Positions 23,252-35,329 of a DNA stretch of 64,000 bases are shown piece by piece. The stretch's first letter is position 1. Each line of letters opens with the position of its first letter. The stretch is from Paguma larvata (taxonomy: Eukaryota > Chordata > Mammalia > Carnivora > Viverridae), in contig CM057825.1 in assembly GCA_030068075.1 (NCBI GenBank), positions 78,941,123-79,005,122 on the forward strand, written 5' to 3'. The position numbers and the translations under genes were made by a program. A model generated the notes under the pieces. The model was not told the origin of the DNA. It made no database searches and saw only the letters and a program-made list of their open reading frames with translations.

Positions 23252-23979
23252 CCAGTCAGAGTGGCTAAGATGAACAAATCAGGAAACTATAGATGCTGGC
23301 GAGGATGTGGAGAAGTAGGCACCCTCCTACACTGTTGGTGGGAATGCAAACTGGTGCAGCCACTCTGGAAAACGGTGTGGAGTTTCCTCAAAAAAATGAA
23401 AATAGAGCTACTCTATGATCCAGCAATAGCTCTGCTAGGAATCTACCCAAGAGACACAGGATTGCTGATGCATAGGGGCACGTGTACCCCAATGTTCATA
23501 GCAGCACTTTCGACAATAGCCAAATCATGGAAAGAGACCAAGTGCCCATCAACTGACGAGTGGATAAAGAAGATGTGATACATATATACAATGGACTACT
23601 ACGTGGCAATGAGAAAAGATGAAATCTGGCCATGTGTAGCAACATGGATGGAACTGGAGGGTATTATGTTAAGTGAAATAAGTCAGTCAGAAAAAGACAA
23701 ATACCATATGTTTCCACGAATAGGTGGACTTTGTGAGACTAAGCAAAAACCAGGGGGAGGGGAAGAGGGGAAAAAAAAAAGACACAGAGAGGGAGGGAGA
23801 TAAAACATAAGAGACTCTCAGAGACCTTAAGAACAAACTGAGGGTGAGGGGGATGAGGGAGGGGGGAGAGGGGGTGATGGGCATTAAAAAGGGCACATGT
23901 TGGGATGAACACTGGGTGTTATATGTAAACCAATTTGAAAATAAACTATTATTAAAAAAAAGCCCCAAAAAGAAAAAAA
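23252..23979 (+). mobile_element. Young 5'-truncated L1 with target duplication
   Basis: A 728-bp element flanked by a perfect 17-bp duplication, AAACATAAATGTGTGTA, at 23235-23251 and 23980-23996. It begins inside ORF2: an open stretch (to 23578) encodes the C-terminal region with [17 protein letters not shown] and [15 protein letters not shown]. The 3' UTR holds a purine-rich G tract (23752-23878), the ATGAACACTGGGTGTTATATG motif and AATAAA before an A-rich tail. The intact duplication and few frame breaks mark it as the most recent L1 here. It cannot move by itself. Confidence 0.96.
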
Positions 23980-24238
23980 AAACATAAATGTGTGTAAACA
24001 CACATACAGACATGTATACCTCCCTAGTTCTATCCTTTGAGAAAGCCTGGAAGCTGTAACACCCGCATAGCAATATGCACATACCTTGGTTTCTAAATAC
24101 CATTCTCCACTAAAAGGAACCAGGATTCCTTAGTGAAATGGACAACCCCGAGGCCAGGGTAGGGGAAGTAAAACATGAACCTGGAACATGTTTTATGTCA
24201 GAAACTAAGGAAGTGCTAAGAAATGATGGGGACCTATC

Positions 24239-24304
24239 GAGAGAGAGAGAGAGACAGAGAGAGACAGAGAGAGATAGAGAGAGACAGAAAGAGACAGAGA
24301 GAGA
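24239..24304. repeat. Purine repeat (GA)n/(GAGACA)n
   Basis: 66 bases of GAGA, GAGACA and GAGATA units ending directly at a SINE head. Confidence 0.93.
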
Positions 24305-24306
24305 TT

Positions 24307-24492
24307 GGGGCACTTGGGTGGCTAAGTTCGTTAAGGGTCCAACTTCAGCTCAGGTCACGATCTCACAGTTTGAGTTTGAGCCCCACATTGGACTGTCTGC
24401 TGTCAGCACGGAGTTGGCTTTAGATCCTCTGCACCCCCCTCTGTCCCTCCCTCTCTCTCCTTCTTTCAAAAATAAATAAACAGTAAAAAAAA
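24307..24492 (+). mobile_element. CAN-SINE
   Basis: Begins GGGGCACTTGGGTGGCTAAG, carries CAGGTCACGATCTCACAG, a CT tract and AAAATAAATAAACAG tail. No clean target duplication; the GA repeat abuts its head. Confidence 0.92.
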
Positions 24493-24639
24493 TAGAAGCT
24501 AGCTTGAAGGGGCTCCCATCGGTCACATCTGAAACTATTATCATCAAAATTAATAGTGATAGTAATAAATAATATCCACTGAATAAAATTACAATCTATA
24601 CTGACTATACTGATATAAATCAATAAATGAATATATTGA

Positions 24640-25160
24640 ATGTTTCATTGGGAATGGAAAAGCTGTAAAGTACCTCTCCACAAAATATTTATTAATTACA
24701 AGGGAGGAAGAAAGGTAACTTTACAGTGGAGAAGCCTGGGTGACATCACCTTAATCAGGGGATCAAAGTTAAAATCACCAGCAATGCATTGGTTGATCAA
24801 ACCCATGTGGCCCCTGATAGGATGCAAAGCAACACTTTATGATATTCCTCCCAAAGATGCATAACCCGAATCCAACCATAAAGTAACATCAGAAAACCCC
24901 AAACTGAGAGGCTGTCTGTAAAGCAACTAGCCAACGATCTTCAAAAATGTCAAGAGCACAATTGTCAAGGCAAAATTGAGGAATTAAGCAGATTGCTAAA
25001 ACTAAAATGACATGACAACTAAAAGCAAAGCACGATTCTAAACTGGGTCCGTTTGCCATACAGGACATTACTACAACAACTGGCAAAACTTGAGTAGGGT
25101 CTGAGGTGAGTATCAATTTGATTTCCTAATTCTGGTATTTGCATTGGGGTTAGTAGAATA
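24640..25160 (+). mobile_element. Old L1M-type 3' UTR fragment
   Basis: GTAACTTTACAGTGGAGAAGCC, GACATCACCTTAATCAGGGG, AACATCAGAAAACCCCAAAC and CATGACAACTAAAAGCAAAG appear in the order I remember for an old mammalian L1M 3' UTR. Confidence 0.65.
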
Positions 25161-25164
25161 TCGT

Positions 25165-25795
25165 TGTTGTAAGGTGCTTGGTGTGATGGGTCATGTGGTA
25201 CCTGTGATGGGTCCCTGTGATACCCACTTCTTGATATTCATGATCTTGTATAATCCCCTCCCACTGAGTGTAGTCTACACCCAGTGATTCACTTCTAATT
25301 ATTAGGAAATGACAAAAATGGATACCATAGCGCTTACAAGATTAGGTCATAACAAGGCTGTGTCTCCTGTCTTGGCTGTTATTTCTCCTTTTCTTGCTCA
25401 CTCACTCTGAGACAAGTCAGCTGCTATGTTGTGAGCTGCCCTATGGAGAGGGCTACATGGCCAGGAGCTGAGGGAGACCTGTGAAGAGGCCTGTGAGGAA
25501 CTGAATCCTTAGCAAGTAACTGCAGGTCTTAAGTCAATAATCAATAGAGGAACCAAATCCTGCCAACAACCACTCGCGCAAGCTTGGAAGGGTCGTTGCT
25601 ACAGTCCAGTGTTCAGATAAGATTGCAGCCTCAGTTGACACTTTGTTTGCAGCCCATGAGAGAGTATGACACATGGAACCAGCTAAGCCATTCCCAGGTT
25701 CTGATCCCCAGAAACTTCGAGATTGTAAGGGTTATCTTAAGCCACTAAATTGTAGGATAAGTTGTTACACAGCACTAAATAACAAACACATAGTG
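25165..25795 (+). mobile_element. Ancient LTR-like fossil (MaLR/ERVL style)
   Basis: A degraded unit carrying ATTAGGTCATAACAAGGCTG, CTCACTCACTCTGAGACAAG, GCCAACAACCACTCGCGCAAG, CCCAGAAACTTCGAGATTG and ending TTAAGCCACTAAATTGTAGG then GTTACACAGCACTAAATAAC. The layout resembles a mammalian LTR 3' end; no coding portion remains. The family name is not certain. Confidence 0.5.
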
Positions 25796-25894
25796 TATCA
25801 TAATTCAACTTATTCTCAAATGGTTCTGGAAGAAAGCTGTACTTTAAGTTAAAGTGAGATTGTTTTAAAAACAAAAGTGCGTGCGTGTGTTTGT

Positions 25895-26430
25895 GTTTGC
25901 GTGTGTACTGGATTATGTCTCTTCCCTGCTGAAAGCTCTTTATGGGCTTCCCATCACACTTGAACAGAATCCAAATTCCTTACCATGCCCTCCCTGTTTT
26001 GCCCCTGGACATTTCCCCAGCTCTCTTCATCCTTCTCACCCTTCTTCTCAACTTCTACCACGCTGTTTTGTTTTTAAATTTCAGTTCTTTGAACAAATCC
26101 TGACAGAGCTTTTGAATTTACGTTTCCTTCTATCTGAGATGCTCATCCCCTTTTCCCTATATGACTGTGCCATTCACATCCTTTGACTCACCTTAAACAT
26201 CCATTTAGGAAATCCCTTACTCTCATTTATCTTCTCTTCCTCAGCCCCGCTCTGGTTTCGTTCATATAGGTTATAAGATTTTGCAATTATTTTATTTGTG
26301 TACTTGTTTTTTATCAGTCTCTGCCTTTGATGAGATAAGCCTTGGGTGAATCATGCTTCTCTACACCACTGCATCCCCAGTACCTAACACAGAGTAAGTA
26401 TTATTTAATTTTTGATGAATAAATGTATTA
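25895..26430 (+). mobile_element. L2 LINE 3' end, well preserved
   Basis: In order: CTGCTGAAAGCTCTTTATGG, CAGAATCCAAATTCCTTACC, CCACGCTG, TGAGATGCTCATCCCCTTTT, CACATCCTTTGACTCACC and GCATCCCCAGTACCTAACAC. This is the end of L2 ORF2 and its 3' tail in sense orientation. Confidence 0.85.
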
Positions 26431-27559
26431 ACATACGCTTGATGACTTGGGTACATTTATCGATAGCAAAATTTCATTTCTCCTCCCTCCCAAAAAGAAA
26501 TTTTAAAGCTACATAGAGAGAGGTCAATTTGATTAACATAGGCAATCAAGCCTGATCATAATAGACTTTTTATATTCCAACATCAAAATTGATTGTGTAT
26601 ATTGAACTTAAAAACCAGGTCATTATATTCCTTTTCTGTATTACTTTCCTGTTATCTTGGTTTTCACATTTACTTACATCTAAAAGTTTGTTTTGTTTAT
26701 TCTATTCTTTCAGTCCCTATTTTGCAGATATCCTATCTCAGAGTTTTATATTCAATGTTATTACAATTCCATATGCAGGTAACAGTGTCATCTTCCAAGA
26801 ATCCCAGGATGGCCTCCACATGGATTTAGTGGGCCACAGAGCTGGCTCTGATGGTGGGGCTGGGAGCCCTCTCTGACAGCTACAAGCCCCGCTCCTGCTT
26901 CAACCATTCAGTACCATTAAGGAAGAGAAAAAAGCAGAGAGAAAGAGCCTGAACTCTCCCAGCTTGTTTCTGCCAGAACCTATCAGTTCCAGGTCACGTT
27001 TCTGCAGCTCCCATGTCATGGAGGGAGCACAAGCTGTCAATATGGAGAAGAGAGAAGCTCCTGTGACAGGTCCCACATCTACATTCCAGACCCATTAGAG
27101 CACGAGAGCTTGTTCCCCTTGAATGAGCTGCCGCTGCTTCAGCTGGCTCCCCCAGCTGTGGAAATGCATCCATTGCTGGAGAAATTCTCAGGGTCGAGGC
27201 CTACAAGAGGCTGTGTCTCTACTTGTCATATATATGTACAGGCCAGACTTGCCATAGCCGTAATTGGGGGTAAGGGTGAGGAGGGACGAACAGGCAGAAA
27301 CACAGCATGTCTCCCCAGGAGGTGCTACCTGTCATTTCACATCCTTGTGTAAGTGTATTCAGTTCAAACCTAGAATCATAAAAATAAGTAAACTTCAGAA
27401 TTAACTTCCTTTTAGTAAAAAATCTCATATTTCTGAAAGTATCTTTCAAGAAATGGGCACACAAACATTTTAATTAAAATTATAAACTCGAATTGCCCAC
27501 TACCTTTGAATTCTAGTTTCCAGATATGAGGAGGTTGGAGAGGAGATAAGTAGCATGCC
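26431..27559. other. Unique-looking sequence, no gene recognised
   Basis: The part 26780-27200 is relatively GC-rich and repeat-free, but no exon with proper splice sites and conserved frame is visible. Confidence 0.4.
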
Positions 27560-28892
27560 TGATAGAGAACTTAAAGTAGTGGTCATACTTAATGGACTCG
27601 AGGAAGGAGTGGAGGACCTCAATGAGACCCTAAAGAAAGAAATTTAAAAAAAAAAAAACATAAAAAAGAACAAATAAGAAATGAGTAACTCAGTAACTGA
27701 AATTAAAAATATATTAGATAAAAAATAGTAGGCTAGAGGAAGCAGAACAGATCAGCAATTTGGAGGACAGAGTGGTGGAAAGCAATCACACTGAACAGGA
27801 GAGAAAAAATGATAAAAAGTGAAAATAGACTAAAGTAATTCAGCAACATCATCAAGCATAATACCATTCATATTATAGGGATCCCAGAAGGAGGAGAGAA
27901 AAGAGGGTGGAAAATTTGTTTGAAGAAATAGTAGCTAAAAATTTCTCTAATCTAGGAAAGGGAATAGAAATCCAGATCCGAGGCAAGAGAGCCTCCAACA
28001 AAATCAACCCAAGAGGTCCATACCAAGACACACAGTAATTAAAATGGCAAAAAATTATGATAAAGAAAATTTCAAAAGGTTGCAAGAGAAAAGAAGACAG
28101 TTATATACAAAGGAAATCCCATAAGGCTATTAACTGATTTTCAGCAGAAATTTTACAGGCCAGAAGGGAGTGGCATGATATATGCAAAGTGCTGAAAGGG
28201 AAAAACCTACAGCCAAGAATACTCTACCCAGCAAGGCCATCATTTAGAATAGAAGGGGAGACGGAGTGTCCCAAAGAAAAGTTAACTGAATTCACAACCA
28301 TTAGACCACCCTTATATGAAATGTTAGGAGATATCTATGAGTGGAAAAGAAAAACCATAAGTAAAAGTAAGAAAAATAGGAAGCACCAATGCAACAAAAA
28401 ACTATATCTGTAAAAATCAGTCAAGAGAAGCACAAAATAAAGGGATGTAAAATATGATACCGAATATCAAAACATGGAGAGGAGGGCAGCAAAGAATGAG
28501 CTCAAAATTAAGCAACCACCAGTTAATATAGACTGCTATATGCATAAGATGTTATATACACACCTAATTTTTAACCACAAATCAAAAACCAGTAGTACAC
28601 ATGCAAAAAATAAAGAGAAAGAAAGCAAACTTTGAGAGAAAATAGCAAGAAAGGGACAGAGAAGAACTATAAAAACAGCCATAAAACAACTAACAAAATG
28701 GCAGGAAGTTCATCCCTGTCGATAATTACTTTGAATGTAAATGGATTAAACACTCCAACGAAAATACATAAGGTGATAGAATGGATTAAAAAGCAAGAGC
28801 TATCCATTAGATGGCTAAAAGAGACTCATTTCAGACCTAAAGACACATGCAGATGGAAAGTGAAGGGATGGAAAATTATTTATCATGTAAAT

Positions 28893-29000
28893 TGTTGAGA
28901 GCCAGTGGCCTTGAGTGGTGTTTTGGGAACCCGAGGCCTTGAGAGATGTTGAGAGTCAGAGACCTTGAGCGGTGTTTTGGGAGCCGAAGGCTTTGAGTGC
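28893..29000 (+). repeat. Two 54-bp direct repeats at the start of the solo LTR
   Basis: Units 28893-28946 and 28947-29000 both begin TGTTGAGAG and differ at about 10 of 54 positions by eye. Repeats at this place in an LTR commonly hold enhancer sites; that role is inferred. Confidence 0.88.
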
Positions 29001-29165
29001 AGCCTTTGCCCTTGAGTCAGGACCGCAGCCAGGTCGTGTGGGGAGGTTCAGAATGCCTTTGTAAAGTTTAATATAGCAAAATACAGTTTGCCTGCTGAGA
29101 ACTTGTGGTAGGAGACATGCCTTGTACGTACACCACCCTCAGATTGTGGATAATACCCAAGTGAA

Positions 29166-29171
29166 AATAAA
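29166..29171 (+). terminator. LTR poly(A) signal AATAAA
   Basis: AATAAA lies about two-thirds along the LTR, as expected in the R region, followed by GT-rich sequence (GTTGCTGGTG). Confidence 0.7.
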
Positions 29172-31141
29172 CTCGTTGCTGGTGACGCTTGGGAGCGCCA
29201 GCCCTCCCTTAACAACTGTGCCTTGTGTATCAGTTCATCCTCGCCCCCCGATCAGGAACCGTTCGATTCTGTGACGGCTGGTCCGCCGCAGTAAATGGAA
29301 GTGAAAAGCAAGTGGAGGTAGCCACATTTATATAAGATAAACTTTAAAACAAAGACAGTAATGAGACAAAGAATGACACTATATAATCATAAAGGAAATA
29401 GTCTAACAAGAAGATATAACAACTGTGAATATTTAGGCACCCATATGGGAGTGCCCAAATGCAAAAAACAGCTAATAACAAATATAAAGAAAGTAATCAA
29501 TAACAGTAGCAGATTTTAACACCGCACTGACATCAATGGATAGATCATTCAAACAGATAATCAGTAAGGAAACAGTCGCTTTGAATGATACATTTGACCA
29601 GATGGACCTAACAGACATATTCAGAATATTCTATAAAAGAGCAGAATACATATTATTTCCGAGTGCACATGAAATGTTCTCTAGAATAGATCATATATTA
29701 GGCCACAGACTAAGTTCTCAATAAATTCAAAAGATTGAAGTCATACTATTATCTTTCCCAAACACAATGCTATGAAACTAGAAATCAACCACAAGAAAAA
29801 AAATCTGGAAATAGCATAAATACATGGGAGTTAAATAACATTCTACTAAACAATGAATGGGTTAACTAAATCAAAGAGGAAATCAAAAAATACATGGAGA
29901 CAAATAAAAGTGAAAACACAATGGTCCAAAATCTTTGGAATTCAGTTAAAGTGATTGTAATAGAAAAGGTTAGGGCAATATTAATCAACCTCAAGAAGCA
30001 ACAGAAATCTCAAATTAACAACCTAACGTTACAGAAAAAGTAATGAGAAAAAGAACAAATAAGGCTCCAAACCAGCAGAAGGAAGGAAATAATAAAGATT
30101 AGAGCAGAAATAAATGAAATAGAAACCTAAAAACAATAGAACTGCTCAATAAAATCAGGGGGTGTTTCTTTGGAAAGATTAACAAAATCGATAAGCATTT
30201 AGCCAGACTCATCAAAAGAGAAAGAGAGTGAGAAAGAGTGAGAGAGAGAAAATACTCAGTCAAAATCAGAAATGAAAGAGGAGAAATAACAACACCACAT
30301 AAATGCAAAGGATTATAAGGGAATATTATGAAAAATTAAATGCCAACAAATTGGACAACCTAGAAGAAATGGATAAAATCCTAGAAACATATAACTTCCG
30401 AAAACTTAATCAGGAAGAGCTAGAAAATTTGAATAGACTGATTGCCATCAATAAAACTGAACCAGTAATGAAAAAACTCCAAACAAACAAAAGTCCAGAA
30501 CCAGATGTCTTCATGGGAGGAAAGAATTCTACCAAATATTTAAAGACTTAATGCCTATTTCTCAAACTATTCCAAAAAATAGATGAGAAAGGAAAAATTA
30601 CAAATTCATTCTATAAGGCCAATATTATCCTGATACCAAAACCATACAAAGACACTACAAAAAAAGAAAACTACAGGCCAATATCTCTGATGAACATAGA
30701 TGCAAAAATCCTCACAAAATATTAACAGACCAAATCCAACAATATATTAAAAAAATCATTCAGCACAATTAAGTAAGATTTGTCTCTGGAAGGCAAGCCT
30801 GGCTCAATAGTAGCAAATCAATTTCCTGTTTCTATATCACATCAACAGGAGAAAGGATAAAAACCATACGATCATTTCAATAGACAGGAAAGTATTTGAC
30901 ACAGTATAGCATCCATTCATGATAAAAACCCTCAACAAAGTAGGTTGAGAGGGAACATATCTCAACATCATAAAAGCCATAGAAGAAAAACTTGCAGCTA
31001 ACATCACAGTCAATCAGGAACAAAATAAGGATGTCCACTCTCACCACTTTTAGTGAACATAGTACCGGAAGTCTTAGCCATAGCAATCAGACCAAAAAAA
31101 AAAAAAAATCCAAATTAGTAAGGAAGAAGTAAACTTTTCAT

Positions 31142-31347
31142 TTTTTTAAATGTTTATTTATTTTTGAGAGAGAGACAGAGTGCAAGTGGGGGAGGGGCAG
31201 AGAGAGAGGGAGACACAGGATCTGAAGCAGGCTCCAGGCTCTGAGCTGTCAATACAGAGCCCAACATGGGACTGGAACCCACAAACTGCAAGATCATGAT
31301 CTGAACCAAAGTCGGATACTTAACTGACTAAGCCACAGAGGCACGCC
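31142..31347 (-). mobile_element. CAN-SINE in L1 copy A, with deletion of flanking L1
   Basis: Reverse SINE with GAGCCCAACATGGGACTGGA and a mutated head (ACTAAGCCACAGAGGCACGCC). No target duplication. The L1 sequence on its two sides does not join: about 30 bases present in L1 copy B (near 56857-56887), including the active-site codons, are missing. Confidence 0.93.
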
Positions 31348-32652
31348 ATATACAGAAAACCCTAAGGACTCCATCAAAAACTGCTAAAACTGATAACTGA
31401 ATTCAGTAAGTCACAGGGTACATAATATACAGAAATCCACCGTATTTCTATACATTAATAATAAAAGAGCAGAAAGAAAAATTAAGAAAACAATCCCATT
31501 TACAAGTGCACCAAAAAGAATAATATACCTAGGAAAAAATTTAACCAAGAAGGTGAAAGACCTGTACTCTGAGAGCTATAAAACTTTGATGAAAGAAATT
31601 GAAGATGACACAAACAAGTTGAAAGATATTTCATGAGCGTGAATTGGAAGAACAAATATTTTTTAAATGTCCATATTACCCAAAGCAATCTACAGATTTA
31701 ACACAATCCCTACCAAAATACCAAAAGCATTTTACATAGAACTGGAACAAAAAATCTTAAAGTTTGTATGGAAGCACAAAGGACCCTGAATAGCCAAAGC
31801 AATCTTGAAAAAGAGGAACAAAACTGGAGGTATCACAATCCCAGATTTCAAAACATACTACAAAGCTATAGTACTCAAAACAGTATGGTACTGGCACAAA
31901 AACAGACTGATCAGTGGAAAAGAACAGAGAGTCCAGAAATAAATCCATGCTTATATGGTCAATTAATCTTTCAAAAAGGACACAAGAATATGCAATGGGA
32001 AAAAGACAGTGTCTTTAACAAATGGTGTTGGGAAATTTGGACAGCTTCATGCAAAAGACTAAAATTGGATTACAAAATTAAAAATGGATTACAAACCTAA
32101 ATACAAGACCTGAAACTATAAAACTCCTGGAAATGAGCAGAGTCAATGATCTCTCTGACATTAGCTGTAGCAAAAGTTTTCTAGATATGTCTTCTGAGGC
32201 AAGGGAAACAAGAACAAAAGTAAATTATTGGGACTACATAAAAATAAAAATCTTCTGCAGAGCAAACAAATCAATCAGCAACTCTAAAAGACAACCTTCT
32301 GCTTGTATATTTGCAAATGATATATCCAATAAAGGGTTAGTATACATAATATACAGAGAATTTATATAAGCCAACAACAAAATCACACAAATAATCCAAA
32401 TAAAAAATGGGCGGGAGACTTACAGATGCCCAAAGACACATGAAAAGATGCTCTACTTCACTAACCATCAGAGAAATGCAAATTGAAACCACAATAAGAT
32501 CTACTTCACACTTGTTAGAATGGCTAAACGAAAAAAAACACAAGAAACAATAAATGTGTGAGGATATGGAAATAAAGGAACCATTTTGCACTCTTGGTGG
32601 GTGCAGCCACTGTGGAAAACAATATGAAGGTTCCTCAAAAAATTAAAAATAG

Positions 32653-32854
32653 GGGCACCTGGGTAGCTCAGTCAGTTAAGCATCCAACTCTTGGTTTGGG
32701 TTCAGGTCATGATCTTGTGGTTTTGTGAGTTCAAGCCCCACGTCAGGCTCTGTCCTGGCAGCATGGAGCCTGCTTGGGATTCTCTCTCTCTCTCCCTCTC
32801 TCTCTGCCCACCCCCTACTTGCACTTCTCTGTCTCTCTCAAAATAAATAAACTT
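32653..32854 (+). mobile_element. CAN-SINE in L1 copy A
   Basis: GGGCACCTGGGTAGCTCAGT head, CT tract, AAAATAAATAAACTT tail. The 16-bp duplication AAAAAATTAAAAATAG is perfect (32637-32652 and 32855-32870). Confidence 0.96.
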
Positions 32855-33057
32855 AAAAAATTAAAAATAGAATTATTATATGATCCAGTAATTCCACCAC
32901 TAGGTATTTGCCCAAATAAAAAGAAAACACTAATTTGAAAAGATACATGCACTTTTATGTTTATTGCACCATTATTTACAATAGCCAAACTATGGAAGTA
33001 GCCCAAGTGTCCACCGATAGATGAATAGACAAAGAAGATGTGGTATATACATACATA

Positions 33058-33082
33058 TATATACACACACACACACACATAA
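33058..33082. repeat. Short (AT)n-(AC)n microsatellite
   Basis: ATATATATACACACACACAC inside the L1 copy A 3' portion. Confidence 0.85.
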
Positions 33083-33579
33083 ACACACACACAATGGAAT
33101 ATTATTCCTTTACAAAAAAGAGTGAAATCTTGCCATTTTCAATAACATATATGGAACTGGAGAATATAATGCTAAGTGAAATAAGCCAGTCAGAAAAAGA
33201 CAAATATCATGATTTCATTCATAATTGGAATTTACAAAACAAAACAAATTAACAAAGAAAAAAAGACACACTCAAAAAACTACCTCTTAACTACTGAGAA
33301 CAAACTGTTGGTTACCAGGGGGCAGGTGGGTGGGGAATGCATTTAATAGGTATGAGGGATTAAGAGTACACTCCTTACAACAAGCACAGTAATGTTTAGA
33401 ATTCTGAACATTGTACAAGTGAAATTAATACAACACTGTATGTTAACTATAATGGAATCAAAATTTAAAATATGAATAAACAAACAGCTATATGAAAGTG
33501 AAAAAAAGAACATAACTAGAAACCGATAACTTATTAGAAGAGATATTAATGTCTAGGAAGATTTTAAATGTGTTTCTCA

Positions 33580-34170
33580 ATGGTTCAGCAACTGCATTTG
33601 CAGGTAAAACTCAAGTGAAATATGTAAATATAGATAAATAGATAAATAAACTCCATACAAAGGCTCTTACTATAATTTTCTTAGTAAAAGGAAAAAACTG
33701 GAACCAACCTATATGTTCATGCAGTGGTGAAACCAATTTAATTTTGGTACATTTATATTATGGACTTCAGTTGTATAGAAATAATCTTGAAAACAGAAAG
33801 TTAAGAAACATTCAGGTTACAGAAGATTATTTATAGTACAGTAAATCATTTACATAAAATTTACATATATAAAAACAATCTATGTTGTTTATCAGTATAT
33901 ATTTAGAAAACATAAAAACAAGGGCAGAATCACAAAATTCATGATAGCACTTAACCTTGAAGAGATGGGTGAAGAGAAATGTGACCAAGGAAAGGTTTAA
34001 AGGAGATTTCAACTTTACTGGTAATAGTTTATTTATTTAAATATTGGATAAAATATGACATGATATTAATATTTTTAAACTCTGGATGATAGCTGCATGG
34101 GTATTTATTATATTTTTAAAAACCTTTTTGGTATTTATTTTTCAAAATAAAAAACAAATTATGACAGCTC
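33580..34170 (+). mobile_element. Old L1M-type 3' UTR fragment
   Basis: GGAACCAACCTATATGTTCA, TGGTACATTTATATTATGGA, AAGAGATGGGTGAAGAG and the final TATTTTTCAAAATAAAAAAC fit an old L1 3' end. Divergence is high. Confidence 0.55.
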
Positions 34171-34299
34171 ATAAATTAGAAAAAATAGCAAAACAAGGTG
34201 AGATGGGATTATTATTAAAGACTATTTACAGAGTTGCATCTACCAGTATAAAAAGTTTAGTAAAGCCACGCACTGAGCAGGAACATGGCAGTGAGTGAG

Positions 34300-34670
34300 C
34301 CCTAAGGTCCTTCACCATTTCACTCCTGCTTAGGACTCTGCAGTCTGAGCCCCACAATGAGTTTCCGCCCCTCCCCATCACCTGGCTGGCTCCACCTCAC
34401 CCTTCCTTTCTCAGTTTGTACATCATTCTTTGGAGGAAGTCTTTTCTATTCTGTATGAGTGAGTCGCGATACCCTTCTTTGTACTTGAAAAGTTGTGCGT
34501 ACCTGCTTCTTGCAGCAGTTATCAGTCTAGTATAATTTCTTATTTACTTATTTGTCTCCCCTGTGAGATTGCTGGCTCCCTAGGCTGTGTGAGAGCTCTA
34601 GCTGGCCCAGTTCCCAGTCCTAACTACAGGCTTCCCACATTTTTGCTGAATTTTGTACATTCTTGGGCCA
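34300..34670 (+). mobile_element. L2 LINE 3' end
   Basis: TTTGGAGGAAGTCTTTTCTATTC, TTTACTTATTTGTCTCCCCTGTGAGATTG and GCTAGCTGGCCCAGTTCCCAG-like sequence follow the sense L2 tail in order, though diverged. Confidence 0.6.
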
Positions 34671-35329
34671 GACTGGGTGCTGCAGTGGGGCTCTGCTGGC
34701 AGTGGGCAGAACGAGGGTACTGATTGCCTGAAGATGCCAGTAGGAAATATTCAAGACAAACCATCTACTGAAAACCTTTTGCCTGGAGCTGGACTTGCAT
34801 TTCGGAATCATTCAGCTGATTTTCACGGGAAAAAAAGGTGGGGGGGGGGAGGGGAAGGTAGACTCAACGTTTAAAAAGCAGCTGATCTTCACTGTTGCCT
34901 TTCCTCTTTGTTTTATCTAAACACAAATAGGGAAAGTTGGCTCAGAAATCATTCAAAATTGGATTTTTCTTTTATAACCTCAAAATCCCCCATGTAAGTT
35001 TTCCACATAAAAAAGCCAAGTCGCAGCCCTACGGAAAACATTCTATAGATATTTTCCTGTTTTTGCCATCCGGCCCAATTGTTTAAAATGTAGGAATCAA
35101 TCAGAGGTACCCATTGTTAAGCAATGGGGAAAACATGGGTGGTGAAAACCACATGCCCATCAAGCTTGACCTTAACTCATTCCTAGTTTTAAAATTAAAA
35201 CTTAGTTTTGATGTCCCTTGGTTTGAGAGCTACTGGTCAGAACCTGTCGAAAGACATGAACTCTACTCTGATCGTTGAGAAACAAATGTACCCAGGACCC
35301 ACGCGTAATGCTAAGGCAAGGACCCTATA
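34671..35329. other. No recognised feature
   Basis: Includes a G run (34840-34857). No gene or named repeat. Confidence 0.4.

Larger units (their letters stand above)
28893..29290 (+). mobile_element. Solo LTR of an endogenous retrovirus, nested in L1 copy A
   Basis: A 398-bp unit begins TGTTGAGAGCC and ends GTCCGCCGCA. It is flanked by a perfect 6-bp duplication GTAAAT (28887-28892 and 29291-29296), and L1 ORF2 sequence reads through when the unit is removed. TG...CA ends and a 6-bp duplication fit a class II (beta/ERVK-like) retrovirus; the left strand carries AATAAA at 29166-29171, so transcription would run plus. No gag, pol or env sequence is present: recombination between two LTRs removed it. 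The first 108 bp are two 54-bp direct repeats. Confidence 0.92.
27560..33490 (+). mobile_element. Long degraded L1 (copy A), ORF1 to 3' end
   Basis: About 5.1 kb of L1 remain after removing a solo LTR (28893-29290) and two SINEs (31142-31347, 32653-32854). The ORF1 C-terminal region is at about 28140-28330 (translation LKGKNLQPRILYPARPSFRI). ORF2 opens at 28698 (MAGSSSLSIITLNVNGLNTP, endonuclease start), continues at 29536 (MDLTDIFRIF, SRIDHILGH), has the start of the reverse transcriptase domain near 30300-30540 (NKSPEPDVF) and the C-terminus at 33090-33250 (MEYYSFTKKSEI). Stops and frame shifts are everywhere, so it is inactive. The 3' UTR runs to about 33490. Confidence 0.92.

Noticed and set aside
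23243..23578. 111-residue frame as a host gene
   Set aside because: It is the C-terminal part of L1 ORF2 inside the young L1; the first codons come from the flanking target duplication.
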